Of a stretch of DNA of 51,691 nt, positions 9,932 to 19,285 are shown piece after piece; positions within the stretch are counted from its first letter, which is position 1, and each line of letters opens with the position of its first letter. The position numbers and the translations under genes are program-made. Source of the stretch: Candidatus Dactylopiibacterium sp. (GTDB lineage: Bacteria > Pseudomonadota > Gammaproteobacteria > Burkholderiales > Rhodocyclaceae); the NCBI GenBank assembly GCA_031119555.1, contig JAVHXQ010000025.1, positions 1 to 51,691 on the forward strand, read 5' to 3'. The notes beneath the pieces were generated by a model. It was not told the origin of the DNA, did no database searches, and was given only the letters and a program-made list of their open reading frames with translations.

Positions 9932-11199
9932 CGGGATGCCGCGACCGCGCGCATCACACCGGCCACGGTCAGAAAGGATCCGAAGGCCACGATTCTATCA
10001 TCCTCGCCGGCCTGCTTTCGCGCATGCGCGAAGGCCGCCTCGGGGTCGGGAAAATGCATGACCGGCGCCACCGAACCGGCCGCGCGCACGGCCGCTTCGA
10101 GCCGGGCCGGGTCCGCTGCGCGCGGGCCGGGCAAGGCGCACAGCAGCCAGTGGTCGACACGCGGCGCGAGCAAGGCCAGCGCGCCCGCGATGTCCTTGTC
10201 GCCCAGCATGCCGCAGACGGCCCAGGTGTCGGGGAAGAAGCCCATGCTGGCGAGGTTCTCGGCCAGCACGCCGGCCGCCTGGGGATTGTGCGCAACATCC
10301 AGCACCACGCTCGGGCGCCCCGGCAGAACCTGGAACCGCGCCGGCAGTTCCACCCGCAGCAGACCTTCGCGCACGGACTGCATCGGCACCGGCAGCGCGT
10401 CTTCCAGGGTTTCCAGCGCCGCGAGCACCGTGGCCGCGTTGAGGAGCTGGTTGGCGCCGCGCAGCGCCGGATAGGCCAGGCTGCTGCGCCGCTGCGCGCG
10501 TCCCGCGAAATTCCACTGGGTGCGGTCGCCGGAAAAACCGTAGTCACGTCCCTGCAGGCGCAGATCGGCGCCGATGGCGCGCGCGTGCGCCACCAGGCTC
10601 TCGGGCGGATCCGGGTCGCCACAGAGCGCAGGCTTGCCTGCGCGATAGATGCCGGCCTTCTCGAAGCCGATGGCCTCGCGCGTGTCGCCCAGGTAATCCA
10701 TGTGGTCCATGGCCACGCCGGTGACGATGCTGCAGTCGGGCTCGATGGCGTTGACGGCATCCAGCCGCCCTCCCAGCCCGACTTCGAGGATCACCACATC
10801 CAGCGGCTGCTGCCCGAACAGGTGCCACGCCGCGAGCGTGCCGTACTCGAAGTAGGTCAGCGGAATCTCGCCGCGCGCGGCATCCACGGCCGCGAAGGCG
10901 GCGCAGAGTTCGGCGTCGCCGGCCTCGCGCAGATCGATGCGCACGCGCTCGTTGTAGCGCAGCAGATGCGGTGAGGTGTAGAGCCCGACCCGGTAACCCG
11001 CCGCGTGGAGAATGGATTCCAGCATGGCGCAGGTCGAGCCCTTGCCATTGGTGCCGCCCACCGTGATGACGCGGGCTCGGTGCGCCGGCGCGAGCGCGGC
11101 AAGCACCTGCGAGACGCGCTCCAGACCGAGCGCGATCGGACGGCTGTGCTGGGCCTCGATATAGGCCAGCCAGTCTTCCAGCGAATCGGAAGCGAACAT
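9928..11199 (-). CDS. folC: Bifunctional dihydrofolate/folylpolyglutamate synthase
   Basis: 423 residues, Mur-ligase fold. It joins dihydropteroate to glutamate and then extends folates with further glutamates. The ATP loop is TVGGTNGKGSTCAML (about residues 46-60). YTSPHLLRYNERVRI and the VGLGGRLDAVNAI segment are family hallmarks, and VVLDVAHNPQAA marks the C-terminal ligase domain. It is 4 bases from accD upstream and overlaps dedD downstream. Confidence 0.95.
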   Translation of the reverse strand: MFASDSLEDWLAYIEAQHSRPIALGLERVSQVLAALAPAHRARVITVGGTNGKGSTCAMLESILHAAGYRVGLYTSPHLLRYNERVRIDLREAGDAELCAAFAAVDAARGEIPLTYFEYGTLAAWHLFGQQPLDVVILEVGLGGRLDAVNAIEPDCSIVTGVAMDHMDYLGDTREAIGFEKAGIYRAGKPALCGDPDPPESLVAHARAIGADLRLQGRDYGFSGDRTQWNFAGRAQRRSSLAYPALRGANQLLNAATVLAALETLEDALPVPMQSVREGLLRVELPARFQVLPGRPSVVLDVAHNPQAAGVLAENLASMGFFPDTWAVCGMLGDKDIAGALALLAPRVDHWLLCALPGPRAADPARLEAAVRAAGSVAPVMHFPDPEAAFAHARKQAGEDDRIVAFGSFLTVAGVMRAVAASR

Positions 11200-11203
11200 C
11201 GCG

Positions 11204-12067
11204 TCAGGCCACCGCGGGCTGACGCGTGAGCAAGGTGATGAGCTGGGCCAGGCGGTCGCGCAGCTGGCGGCGGTCGACGACCATGTCGATCGCGCCCTTC
11301 TCGAGCAGGAACTCGGAGCGCTGGAAACCTTCGGGGAGCTTCTCGCGCACGGTCTGTTCGATCACACGCGGGCCGGCAAAGCCGATCAGCGCGTTCGGCT
11401 CGGCGATCACCACGTCGCCCATGAAGGCGAAGCTCGCCGACACGCCGCCCATGGTGGGGTCGGTCAGCACCGTGATGAACGGGAGCTTGCGGCCCGACAG
11501 ACGCGTGATGGCGGCGGTGGTCTTGGCCATCTGCATCAGCGAGAACAGGCCTTCCTGCATACGCGCCCCGCCCGAGGCCGTGAAGCAGATGAACGGCAGC
11601 CCCTGTTCGAGCGCGGCGGTGACCCCGCGCACAAAGCGCTCGCCCACCACCGAGCCCATGGAGCCGCCCTGGAACTCGAACTCGAACACCGCGACGACGG
11701 CCGGCACGGTCTTGATCGCGCCCTGCATGACCACCAGCGCGTCGGCCTCGCCGGTTTCCTCGTTGGCCGCGGCCAGACGTTCGACGTACTTCTTGCTGTC
11801 ACGGAATTTCAGCGGATCGACGGGAAGGACTTCGGCCCCGATCTCGAAACGCCCTTCCGCATCGAGCAGCAGGTCCAGCCGCTGGCGCGCGCGGATGCGC
11901 TTGTGATGGCCGCACTTGGGGCAGACGTACTCGCTCGCTTCCAGGTCGGAGCGATAGAGCACGGCCTCGCAGTCTTCGCACTTGATCCACAGCCCCTCCG
12001 GGATGGACTTGCGCGTCGGCTGATCGCGCTTGATCTTCGGGGGCAGCAGTTTGGTGAGCCAGCTCAT
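11204..12067 (-). CDS. accD: Acetyl-CoA carboxylase carboxyltransferase subunit beta
   Basis: 287 residues. An N-terminal zinc ribbon is made of two Cys pairs ([10 protein letters not shown] and YVCPKCGHH, about residues 30-55), followed by the crotonase-like carboxyltransferase core with [12 protein letters not shown] and [12 protein letters not shown]. With AccA it transfers carboxyl from biotin to acetyl-CoA, the first step of fatty-acid synthesis. It lies between trpA and folC, as is common in proteobacteria. Confidence 0.97.
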   Translation of the reverse strand: MSWLTKLLPPKIKRDQPTRKSIPEGLWIKCEDCEAVLYRSDLEASEYVCPKCGHHKRIRARQRLDLLLDAEGRFEIGAEVLPVDPLKFRDSKKYVERLAAANEETGEADALVVMQGAIKTVPAVVAVFEFEFQGGSMGSVVGERFVRGVTAALEQGLPFICFTASGGARMQEGLFSLMQMAKTTAAITRLSGRKLPFITVLTDPTMGGVSASFAFMGDVVIAEPNALIGFAGPRVIEQTVREKLPEGFQRSEFLLEKGAIDMVVDRRQLRDRLAQLITLLTRQPAVA

Positions 12068-12093
12068 TCGGTATTCCTCTGAGAATTCGGGAG

Positions 12094-12897
12094 TCAGGGA
12101 CGCGGCGCGTCGATGGCGGAGCGGATGCCGCCCAGGAAGGCGGTCAGGCGATCGGCCAGGCCCGCCTCGCCCTGCTCGACTTCCTGCACGACGCGCGAGC
12201 CGATCACGACCGCATCGGCCACCGCGGCGACCGCGCGCGCCGACTCGGCGTCGCGGATGCCGAAGCCCACACCGATCGGCAGCGCGATGTGCGCGCGCAG
12301 CTCGGCGAGCTTGGCCGCCACCGAAGCCACGTCGAGGTTGGCCGCGCCGGTCACCCCCTTCAGTGAAACGTAGTACACGTAGCCTTCGGCAAGGCGTGCC
12401 ACGGCCTGCGCCCGCTCGGGCGGCGTGGTGGGCGCGAGCAGGAAGATCGGCGCCACGCCGTGACGCTTGAGGATGGCGGCGCGGGCCGCGGCCTCCTCGG
12501 GCGGCAGATCGACGGTCAGCAGCCCGTCGATGCCGGCCTTCGCCGCGGCGGCGCCGAAAGCTTCGTAGCCCATGGCTTCCACGGGGTTGGCGTAGCCCAT
12601 GAGCACCACCGGCGTGTCGGCGTCGCGCTCACGGAACTCGGCGACCATCGCGATGATCCGGCGCAGGCTGGTGCCATGCGCCAGCGCGCGTTCGGCCGCA
12701 CGCTGGATCACGGGGCCGTCGGCGGACGGGTCGGTGAAGGGCACGCCCAGCTCGATGATGTCGGCGCCGCCCGCCACGAGGGCGTGCATGAGGCCGACGG
12801 TGGCCGAGGGGGCCGGGTCGCCGGCGGTGATGAAGGGAATCAGGGCCTGGCGGCCGGCGGCCTGGAGGCGGGAGAAGGTCTTCTGGATTCGGGACAT
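12094..12897 (-). CDS. trpA: Tryptophan synthase alpha chain
   Basis: 267 residues, TIM barrel; cleaves indole-3-glycerol phosphate to indole. The start [19 protein letters not shown] and the FITAGDPA strand are typical. [17 protein letters not shown] contains the catalytic Glu and Asp pair, and [13 protein letters not shown] is the phosphate-binding part. The frame is open far upstream through trpB in another frame, but only the ATG at 12897 fits the family N terminus. It starts 14 bases after the trpB stop. Confidence 0.96.
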   Translation of the reverse strand: MSRIQKTFSRLQAAGRQALIPFITAGDPAPSATVGLMHALVAGGADIIELGVPFTDPSADGPVIQRAAERALAHGTSLRRIIAMVAEFRERDADTPVVLMGYANPVEAMGYEAFGAAAAKAGIDGLLTVDLPPEEAAARAAILKRHGVAPIFLLAPTTPPERAQAVARLAEGYVYYVSLKGVTGAANLDVASVAAKLAELRAHIALPIGVGFGIRDAESARAVAAVADAVVIGSRVVQEVEQGEAGLADRLTAFLGGIRSAIDAPRP

Positions 12898-12911
12898 GGC
12901 GGAAGTCACAG

Positions 12912-14114
12912 TCAGAGCTCGATGCCATCCAGGCGCGCGATGGTGGGAATGTCCTTGTCGCCGCGCCCGGAAAGATTGACCACGATCACCTGATCGGGCG
13001 ACATGGCCGGCGCGATCTTGCGCGCGTGCGCCAGGGCGTGGCTGGATTCGAGCGCGGGAATGATCCCCTCGTAACGGCACAGGTCGTGGAAGGCGACGAG
13101 CGCTTCGTCGTCGGTGGCCGCCACGTACTCCGCGCGCTGGATTTCGTTGAGATGGCAGTGCTCCGGCCCCACGCCCGGATAGTCGAGGCCGGCGGAAATC
13201 GAATGGGTGTCGATGATCTGGCCGTTCTCGTCCTGCATCAGATTCACGCGCTCGCCATGCAGCACGCCGATGGGCGCCCCGCTGGTGAGCGGCGCCGCAT
13301 GGCGGCCGGTCTCGACCCCCAGGCCGCCCGCCTCGACCCCGATGAGGCGCACGCCGGGCACGTCGATATAGGGGTAGAAAATGCCGATCGCGTTCGAGCC
13401 GCCGCCCACGCAGGCGACCACGGCATCGGGCTGACGCCCGATCTGGTCGGCGCACTGCTGCTTGCATTCCTCGCCGATCACGGCCTGGAAGTCGCGCACC
13501 AGCATCGGATAGGGGTGCGGGCCGGCGCAGGTGCCGATGATGTAATAGGTGGAATCGACGTTGGTCACCCAGTCGCGCATGGCTTCGTTCATGGCGTCCT
13601 TGAGTGTCTTCGAGCCGCTCTGCACGGGCACCACGGTGGCGCCCAGGAGCTTCATGCGGAACACGTTGGGCGCCTGCCGGGCCACGTCCTCCGCCCCCAT
13701 GTAGACGACGCACTCGAGGCCGTAGCGCGCCGCCACGGTGGCCGACGCCACGCCATGCTGGCCCGCGCCCGTCTCGGCGATCACGCGCTTCTTGCCCATG
13801 CGGCGCGCCAGCAGGGCCTGGCCGATGGTGTTGTTCACCTTGTGCGCGCCGGTGTGGTTGAGATCCTCGCGCTTGAGCCAGATCTGCGCGCCACCCAGCG
13901 TCTCGGACCAGCGCCGCGCGTGGTAGAGGGGGCTGGGGCGCCCCACGTAATGCTTGAGTTCGTATTCGTACTCGGCCATGAAGGCCGGGTCGCGCCGGGC
14001 CCTTTCGTACTCGCTGCGCAACTCGTCCAGCGCGGGGATCAGCGTCTCGGCCACGAAGATGCCGCCGAACTGGCCGAAATGGCCGGCCGCGTCAGGAAAA
14101 CTGTATTGGCTCAT
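12912..14114 (-). CDS. trpB: Tryptophan synthase beta chain
   Basis: 400 residues; PLP enzyme condensing indole with serine. The PLP lysine lies in [10 protein letters not shown], the Gly-rich phosphate loop is [10 protein letters not shown], and the substrate loop is [11 protein letters not shown] set the start at the ATG at 14114 ([18 protein letters not shown]), which matches family N termini; a TTG eight codons upstream (14138) is possible but has no family support. The start lies 23 bases inside the end of trpF. Confidence 0.96.
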   Translation of the reverse strand: MSQYSFPDAAGHFGQFGGIFVAETLIPALDELRSEYERARRDPAFMAEYEYELKHYVGRPSPLYHARRWSETLGGAQIWLKREDLNHTGAHKVNNTIGQALLARRMGKKRVIAETGAGQHGVASATVAARYGLECVVYMGAEDVARQAPNVFRMKLLGATVVPVQSGSKTLKDAMNEAMRDWVTNVDSTYYIIGTCAGPHPYPMLVRDFQAVIGEECKQQCADQIGRQPDAVVACVGGGSNAIGIFYPYIDVPGVRLIGVEAGGLGVETGRHAAPLTSGAPIGVLHGERVNLMQDENGQIIDTHSISAGLDYPGVGPEHCHLNEIQRAEYVAATDDEALVAFHDLCRYEGIIPALESSHALAHARKIAPAMSPDQVIVVNLSGRGDKDIPTIARLDGIEL

Positions 14115-14727
14115 CTGCTTTGCGTACTCCAGCGACAAACGCCCGCATCAAGGCGGGATCCTTGATTCCACGAGCCTGCTCGACTCCACTGCTGACATCG
14201 ACCGCCCAGGGGCGCACGCGGCGCACGGCATCGGTCACGTTGGCGGGCGTCAGCCCCCCCGCGAGCACCAGCGGAGCGGAGAATCCAGCGGGCAGAAGGT
14301 TCCAGTCGAACACTTCGCCCCCGCCGCCATAGCCTTCCACCCAGGCATCGACCAGCAGGCCCGAGGCCCCCGGAAAGCGGGCGGCGTAGTCTAGCAGATC
14401 GAAGCCGGCCCTGACCCGCGCCGCCTTCATCCAGGCACGGCCGAAGCGCGCGCAGAACGCGGCGTCCTCGTCGCCATGGAACTGCAGCAAGCCCAGCGGC
14501 ACCTCGGCCAGCACCTCGCGCACGGCCGCTTCGGTGGCATTCACGAAGAGCCCCACGGCGGTCACGAAAGGCGGCAGCAGCGCCACGAGTTCGCGCGCCT
14601 GCGCGATCGTGACGGCACGCGAACTCTGCGGATAGAACACGAAGCCGATGGCATCCGCACCGGCCGCGACGGCCTCGCGCACGTCCTGCGCGCGGGTGAG
14701 GCCACAGATCTTGATTCGGGTACGCAT
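14092..14727 (-). CDS. trpF: Phosphoribosylanthranilate isomerase
   Basis: 211 residues, TIM barrel; Amadori rearrangement in tryptophan synthesis. The catalytic Cys is in IKICGLTR at the N terminus, the family strand is LLQFHGDED, and the C-terminal phosphate-binding part ends in AVDVSSGVE. It directly precedes trpB with overlapping ends and follows truA by 3 bases. The first half of the pathway (trpE, G, D, C) is not in this window. Confidence 0.95.
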   Translation of the reverse strand: MRTRIKICGLTRAQDVREAVAAGADAIGFVFYPQSSRAVTIAQARELVALLPPFVTAVGLFVNATEAAVREVLAEVPLGLLQFHGDEDAAFCARFGRAWMKAARVRAGFDLLDYAARFPGASGLLVDAWVEGYGGGGEVFDWNLLPAGFSAPLVLAGGLTPANVTDAVRRVRPWAVDVSSGVEQARGIKDPALMRAFVAGVRKADEPIQFS

Positions 14728-14730
14728 CGG

Positions 14731-15531
14731 TCAGAACTCCGGCGGCAGGAACGCGGGCGCGATGATACGACCGCCCTGCGGCAAGGACCAGCGATCAGGG
14801 TAATCGACGCCGGCGAGATAGAGGCCATGGGGCGCGAACGTGGGTGGCGCGCGACGGCGGTCGCGCTGCGCCAGGAGATCCGCCATCCAGTCGGCGTCAT
14901 GCGTGCCCTTGCCCACATACACGAGCGCCCCCACGATGTTGCGGATCATGTGGTGCAGGAAGGCATTGGCCTCGAACTCGAACACGAACCACTCTCCCTG
15001 CTGACGCACGCTGATCTCGCGCAGCGTGCGCACGGGGGAGTTCGCCTGGCATTCGGCGGCACGGAAGGACGAAAAATCGTGCGTTCCCGCCAGATACGCC
15101 GCCGCGCGCTGCATCGGCTCCAGCGCGAGCGGGGCGTGGAACCAGCCCACGCGGCCGTGGAACAGCGCGCTGCGTACCGGGCGATTGAGCAGCAGATAAC
15201 GGTAACGCCGCCCGGTCGCGGAGAAGCGCGCGTGGAAGTCGTCCGCCACCTGACGCGACCAGCGCACCACGACGCCATCCGGCAGATGCGTGTTCACACC
15301 CCGGACCCACGCGGTGAGCGGACGCTGCGCGCCGGTATCGAAATGCACGACCTGCGCGCTCGCGTGCACACCGGTGTCCGTTCGCCCCGCGCAGACGACC
15401 TGCACGGCTTCACCCGCGATGAGGGAGACGGCGCGTTCCAGGCCGTCCTGCACGGTGCGTCCATGACGCTGGGTCTGCCAGCCCTCGAACCCGGCCCCGC
15501 AGTACTCGACCCCCAACACTATCCTTGCCAA
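14731..15531 (-). CDS. truA: tRNA pseudouridine(38-40) synthase
   Basis: 266 residues; converts uridines 38-40 of tRNA anticodon arms to pseudouridine. The catalytic Asp is in CAGRTDTGVHA; GWFHAPLALEPM and NAFLHHMIRNIVGALVYVG are family blocks. The start is uncertain: I favour the TTG at 15531, which gives MARIVLGVEYCGAGFEGWQ, the standard N terminus, and overlaps the upstream membrane gene by 13 bases. An ATG at 15573 would add an atypical extension. Confidence 0.93.
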   Translation of the reverse strand: MARIVLGVEYCGAGFEGWQTQRHGRTVQDGLERAVSLIAGEAVQVVCAGRTDTGVHASAQVVHFDTGAQRPLTAWVRGVNTHLPDGVVVRWSRQVADDFHARFSATGRRYRYLLLNRPVRSALFHGRVGWFHAPLALEPMQRAAAYLAGTHDFSSFRAAECQANSPVRTLREISVRQQGEWFVFEFEANAFLHHMIRNIVGALVYVGKGTHDADWMADLLAQRDRRRAPPTFAPHGLYLAGVDYPDRWSLPQGGRIIAPAFLPPEF

Positions 15532-16130
15532 ACCAGCACTCCCGCCCCGATCGCCCACACAAGCAGCAACCATACCCTGTCTTGCGCAGCGAGACCGGAG
15601 ATTTCGTACTCGGCTACGGCGCCCGCGCCTTCGTCCGGAGGCTCGCGCAGGATCGCCCGCCAGTCGAGTTCGCGCCGCGCCGCGTACTCCAGCACCAGCC
15701 GCAGACGGACGACGAAGCGCTGCCAGGGCAGCCCCAGCGGCTCGAAGGGCCGCAGCATCGCCGCCAGCGCGCTGATCCAGGCGGCGGGGTCCAGCCACGC
15801 CAGCAACAGGGCAACCAGGGAGACCGCGCCCGCGAGCCGGCCGGCCTGCACCGCGAACAGCGCGAGCCCCTCCACGCTGGGGCTGGCATTGCCGAGCGCG
15901 GGCAGCAACAGGCGCCCCGGCGTCTGCCACAGGAAAAGGACGAACAGGGCAAGAAAGATGTATTTCAGGCGGGCCAGGGTCCGCCACCACGTCGCGCGCG
16001 CGAATGCCGCCCCCGCAAGCAGGGCCGGCACGAGCGCGACCACCAGGGCGGCGCCTTCCAGGCGTTGCAGGATGAGGATGCAAAAAAAACCGGCCGTCAC
16101 GAGGACGGCCGGATGTGTGGTCTCAGGCAT
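15519..16130 (-). CDS. Membrane protein, possibly EcfT/CbiQ-like
   Basis: Up to 203 residues, with about four to five hydrophobic segments in the first 130 residues and one at the C terminus (VWLLLVWAIGAGVLVWQ). A short amphipathic stretch with LPWQRFVVRLRLVLEYA resembles the coupling helices of CbiQ/EcfT transporter subunits, but the match is weak. No ABC ATPase or substrate subunit is adjacent. The ATG at 16130 places a perfect intrinsic terminator (16082-16112) within codons 6-17, so either the true start lies further in or transcription of this gene is attenuated there. Confidence 0.55.
   Translation of the reverse strand: MPETTHPAVLVTAGFFCILILQRLEGAALVVALVPALLAGAAFARATWWRTLARLKYIFLALFVLFLWQTPGRLLLPALGNASPSVEGLALFAVQAGRLAGAVSLVALLLAWLDPAAWISALAAMLRPFEPLGLPWQRFVVRLRLVLEYAARRELDWRAILREPPDEGAGAVAEYEISGLAAQDRVWLLLVWAIGAGVLVWQG
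16082..16112 (-). terminator. Intrinsic terminator of fimV, overlapping the next gene's start
   Basis: A perfect 9-bp GC-rich stem (16090-16098 with 16104-16112) and 5-base loop are followed on the minus strand by eight U. It lies 41 bases after the fimV stop and inside the assigned 5' end of the following membrane-protein gene. Confidence 0.9.
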
Positions 16131-16152
16131 GCACGGGGTGCTTCGGACGGGC

Positions 16153-18987
16153 TCAGACAAGCCGGTCGAGCATGCTTCGCGCCTGCTGTTTCTGCCCTTC
16201 CGCGCCATCCGCGAGGACTTCCTCGAGCAGCTCGCGGGCCCCTTCCACGTCGCCCATCTCTTCGTAGGCGCGCGCGAGCTCGAGCTTGGTGCTGACTTCC
16301 TCGTCGACGTCGATGCTGTCTTCGATCGGCGCGTGCGTGACGCTGGCGGCGGGCGATGGCTCGGCGGCGGCATCCAGATTCACACCCGAAAGATCCAGCG
16401 CGGGCTTGTCGGCCGCATCCTCGCCCAGTTCGAAATCGAAATCGAGCAGGCTGCTTTCGAAATTGGTCTTCTCCAGATCGACTTCCGACAGCGATCCCAT
16501 CTTGTCGGACGATTCGATGCCGAGGTCGAGATCATCGACAGGCGCGGGCGCAGGCCTGGGCGCAGGGGCGGATGCAAGCTCTGCGGGCGCGGGCGCCGGA
16601 GCGGGCGCGGCGGACTCGGCGGCAAAGTCGAGGTCGAACTCCAGCGGCGCGCTGGTCGCCGCGAACGAGGGCTGCGTGCGCACGGCGTCGGCCTCGAAAT
16701 CATCGACCTCCGCCTCCGGCTCGCGCACCTCGAGACGCGTGCGCGTCTGGGTTTCCTCGGGCACCGAATCGAGATCCAGGTTGAAATCGAGGTTCAGCGG
16801 CTCCGCCACGTCGGCGGCAGGCGCGGGGCTCGCGGCAGGCGCCGGGGCCGGGGCCGCAGGCGGCGTCACGGGTTCGTCGCGCGGCTCGGCAAGCTGGGTC
16901 GAGATGTCGCCGGGGACCGTCCAGGTCGCGCGCTCGGGCGAAGAGGCGCCACCGAAGCTCACCACCCCCGCCGGGATGTCTTCGTCGCCCGGCACCGTCT
17001 GCGGGCCGTTGTCTTCGTCGAACGAAAGATCGAGCGCGGCAGGCGCCACGGCCGCCACCGACACCGCTGCGGCAGCTGCCGCCGGAACGGCAGCCGGAGC
17101 CTGACGATAGAGCGGATTGGCCGGATCGAGACGGGCGCCGAGTTCGGCGGCCTTGGCCCAGTCGTCGCCCGCGCCCTGGGTGCGGGCATACAGATCGGTC
17201 GCGACGTTCTCGAAGGACTTCTGGTCTTCGCGCTGGGCGTAGATCTCGAGCAGCTTCACATAGACGGCGGTGCGCGACGGATCGTTCTTGATCGCGTCGA
17301 GCAGGATCTCCTCGGCTTGCGCATCGCGCCCGTAGGCCATGTAAACATCGGCTTCGGCGACGGGATCGACGCCTTCATCGGCATCGATCGCCGACATGCC
17401 GGACTGGCTGAAATCGGTGTGCAGAAGGCTGGTGCCCCCCGTGTCCACGGTCTGGCCACCGGCGCTGCCGAACACGGAGTTCGGGCTCGTGGTCGACGCT
17501 TCGGTCATCTGCGTGACGCCCAGATTCATGGCCGCGCGCTTGCGACGCTGGCGCGAGATCACGTAACCGATCGCGGCCAGGATACCCAGCCCGCCGATGA
17601 TGGCCCACTGGTGACGGCCGAGGAAATCTTCCTCTTCAGCCACCGTTTCCACGATGACCGGCGGTTGCGGAGCCGATTGGGCCGCTGCCGGCGCGCTCGC
17701 CGTGAGCACCGGCACCGACGCTTCGACGGGAGCCTCGACCACGGCGGAAGCCTCGGACACGGCCGACGCTTCGGCGGGCGCGGGGCTCGCGGCGGCCACG
17801 GGGGCGGCCGCAATGCTGCTGGCGCTGGACTGCGCTGCGGCCGCGCGCTGCTGCGCTTCCGCCAGCCCCTGGTTCTTGAGGGCGAGCAGTTTTTCGAGCT
17901 CGCTGACGTTCTTCTCGAGATCGGAAACGCGCGAGTTGGCTTCCTTCAGCGCGCGGTCGCGCGACGCCAGCTCGTCCTGCAGGGCCTGCACGCGATTGCG
18001 CGCGGCGGCATCGCCTTCGGCCTTGCCCGGCGCGGTATCGGCCGCGGTCACGCGCACCTTGTCCTGCGCGGTCTTCTCGGCTGCGGCCTTCTCCTCGACG
18101 CGCGGAGCGATCTTGCCGCCAGCGCTCTGGCCGCTGCCCGACTCGCGTGCGGGGCCGGCGGCGGCCGTGGCGGCCATGGTCTGACGATAGGTGTCGAAGC
18201 TGGAAGCCTTGAGTACGATCTGGCGCGCTTCGCTGCGGGAAATCGCGGCGGCCTCGCCCGACGCGGGCACCTTCAGGATGCGACCCGCGCGCAGGCGGTT
18301 GATGTTGCCGCCGATGAAAGCTTCGGCGTTCGAACGGTACAGCGCGGCGAGCATCTGCTCCTGACTGACTTCGGCCGTGCGCAGTTCGCCCGCGATGCGG
18401 TTGAGCGTGTCGCCGCGCGCAACGGTGTATTGATCGGAGGTCTGACGCGCCGGAGCGGCCGCGGCCGTTGCAGCGGCGGGCGCCACCTGGGCCGGCGCGG
18501 CGGGGGCCGGAGCCGCGGCTCGCGGCAAGGGGGCCACCGGCGTGCTCTGCACGCGCGCGGCCGGAGTCGGAGCCGGGGCGGCCTGCGTGCTGTGTTCGAC
18601 GGGATCGAGCAGGAAGGTGAATTCGCGCAGCAAACGACCACCCGCCCAATTCAGATCGACGAGCAGATCCACATAAGGCTCGTTGAATGGACGATCGGTG
18701 GAGATACGAACGACGGACTGGGTGCCGCGCTTTTCGATGGCCAGGCGGACTTCGCTGAATGCACCGAGATATTCGATATTCGCGCGGCGGAAAGCATCGG
18801 CCGAAGCCAGCCGCGCCACCATGCCGTCAAGCTCCTCGGGCGTGGCGGTGATCTCCACCTCGGCCCTGAGCGGCTGGCCCAGCGCGCTCATGACATTGAT
18901 CCGCCCCAGACCGGCCGCTCCCGCCGCTCCGCAAAAGGCCAACGTCATTGCAGCAACCAGTGTCTTGCGAAGCATGGGAGTTTTCAT
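16153..18987 (-). CDS. fimV: FimV polar-hub / type IV pilus assembly protein
   Basis: 944 residues. The signal peptide ends AAGA; then comes the FimV N-terminal domain starting GLGRINVMSALGQPLRAEVE. A LysM domain (about residues 188-245, from YTVARGDTLNRIAGELR) binds peptidoglycan. A coiled coil (about 330-385) precedes one membrane helix near residue 470 (WAIIGGLGILAAIGYVI) with a basic stop-transfer. The cytoplasmic half is long, acidic and Ala/Pro-rich and ends in the conserved FimV C-terminal TPR domain (TKLELARAYEEMGDVEGAR). In Pseudomonas FimV organises type IV pili and polar proteins; that role here is by family. It ends with its own strong terminator. Confidence 0.93.
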   Translation of the reverse strand: MKTPMLRKTLVAAMTLAFCGAAGAAGLGRINVMSALGQPLRAEVEITATPEELDGMVARLASADAFRRANIEYLGAFSEVRLAIEKRGTQSVVRISTDRPFNEPYVDLLVDLNWAGGRLLREFTFLLDPVEHSTQAAPAPTPAARVQSTPVAPLPRAAAPAPAAPAQVAPAAATAAAAPARQTSDQYTVARGDTLNRIAGELRTAEVSQEQMLAALYRSNAEAFIGGNINRLRAGRILKVPASGEAAAISRSEARQIVLKASSFDTYRQTMAATAAAGPARESGSGQSAGGKIAPRVEEKAAAEKTAQDKVRVTAADTAPGKAEGDAAARNRVQALQDELASRDRALKEANSRVSDLEKNVSELEKLLALKNQGLAEAQQRAAAAQSSASSIAAAPVAAASPAPAEASAVSEASAVVEAPVEASVPVLTASAPAAAQSAPQPPVIVETVAEEEDFLGRHQWAIIGGLGILAAIGYVISRQRRKRAAMNLGVTQMTEASTTSPNSVFGSAGGQTVDTGGTSLLHTDFSQSGMSAIDADEGVDPVAEADVYMAYGRDAQAEEILLDAIKNDPSRTAVYVKLLEIYAQREDQKSFENVATDLYARTQGAGDDWAKAAELGARLDPANPLYRQAPAAVPAAAAAAVSVAAVAPAALDLSFDEDNGPQTVPGDEDIPAGVVSFGGASSPERATWTVPGDISTQLAEPRDEPVTPPAAPAPAPAASPAPAADVAEPLNLDFNLDLDSVPEETQTRTRLEVREPEAEVDDFEADAVRTQPSFAATSAPLEFDLDFAAESAAPAPAPAPAELASAPAPRPAPAPVDDLDLGIESSDKMGSLSEVDLEKTNFESSLLDFDFELGEDAADKPALDLSGVNLDAAAEPSPAASVTHAPIEDSIDVDEEVSTKLELARAYEEMGDVEGARELLEEVLADGAEGQKQQARSMLDRLV

Positions 18988-19044
18988 ATCAGTTCTGCGC
19001 GGAGCTTTCGAAGGCCGCCGTCTATTGGTTTGAATAGCCGGATC

Positions 19045-19073
19045 AACATAACATCAAGATTTTAGGGTCGCAA
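19045..19073 (-). promoter_or_regulatory. Candidate sigma-70 promoter of fimV
   Basis: On the minus strand TTGCGA (19068-19073) and TATGTT (19045-19050) are separated by exactly 17 bases, 58 bases upstream of the fimV start, in a locally AT-rich patch. Each hexamer matches four of six consensus bases. Confidence 0.5.
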
Positions 19074-19180
19074 GCTAACGCAAAACCTCAGTATCCGCCA
19101 TGCAACAGCGCCCGGATACCGCCTGCGCGCGACCGACGGCAAGTGAAAAGCCCGCGTGGAAAACACGCAGCACGCACACG

Positions 19181-19216
19181 AAAAAATGGCGGATTCCCGT
19201 CAAGGGAATCCGCCAT
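19181..19216 (-). terminator. Intrinsic terminator of asd
   Basis: A perfect 13-bp stem (19186-19198 with 19204-19216) with a 5-base loop. The adjacent A run at 19181-19186 becomes a U tract in minus-strand mRNA, about 70 bases after the asd stop. Confidence 0.93.
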
Positions 19217-19285
19217 CGCGGCAAAATCCATATAGATCAGTCCGTTAGGGCACTACCGCCGCCCAGGCGGGCAGAGTCCGGCGCG

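Noticed and set aside
12898..13713. Upstream extension of the trpA frame through trpB
   Set aside because: The trpA family N terminus begins at 12897; the extension is the wrong frame of trpB.
18361..18700. Alanine/proline-rich repeats in fimV as a possible DNA repeat array
   Set aside because: They are low-complexity protein linkers with irregular DNA; no unit repeats were seen.
14476..19065. A 1529-codon plus-strand frame opposite truA and fimV
   Set aside because: No recognisable domain; it is antisense to well-supported genes.
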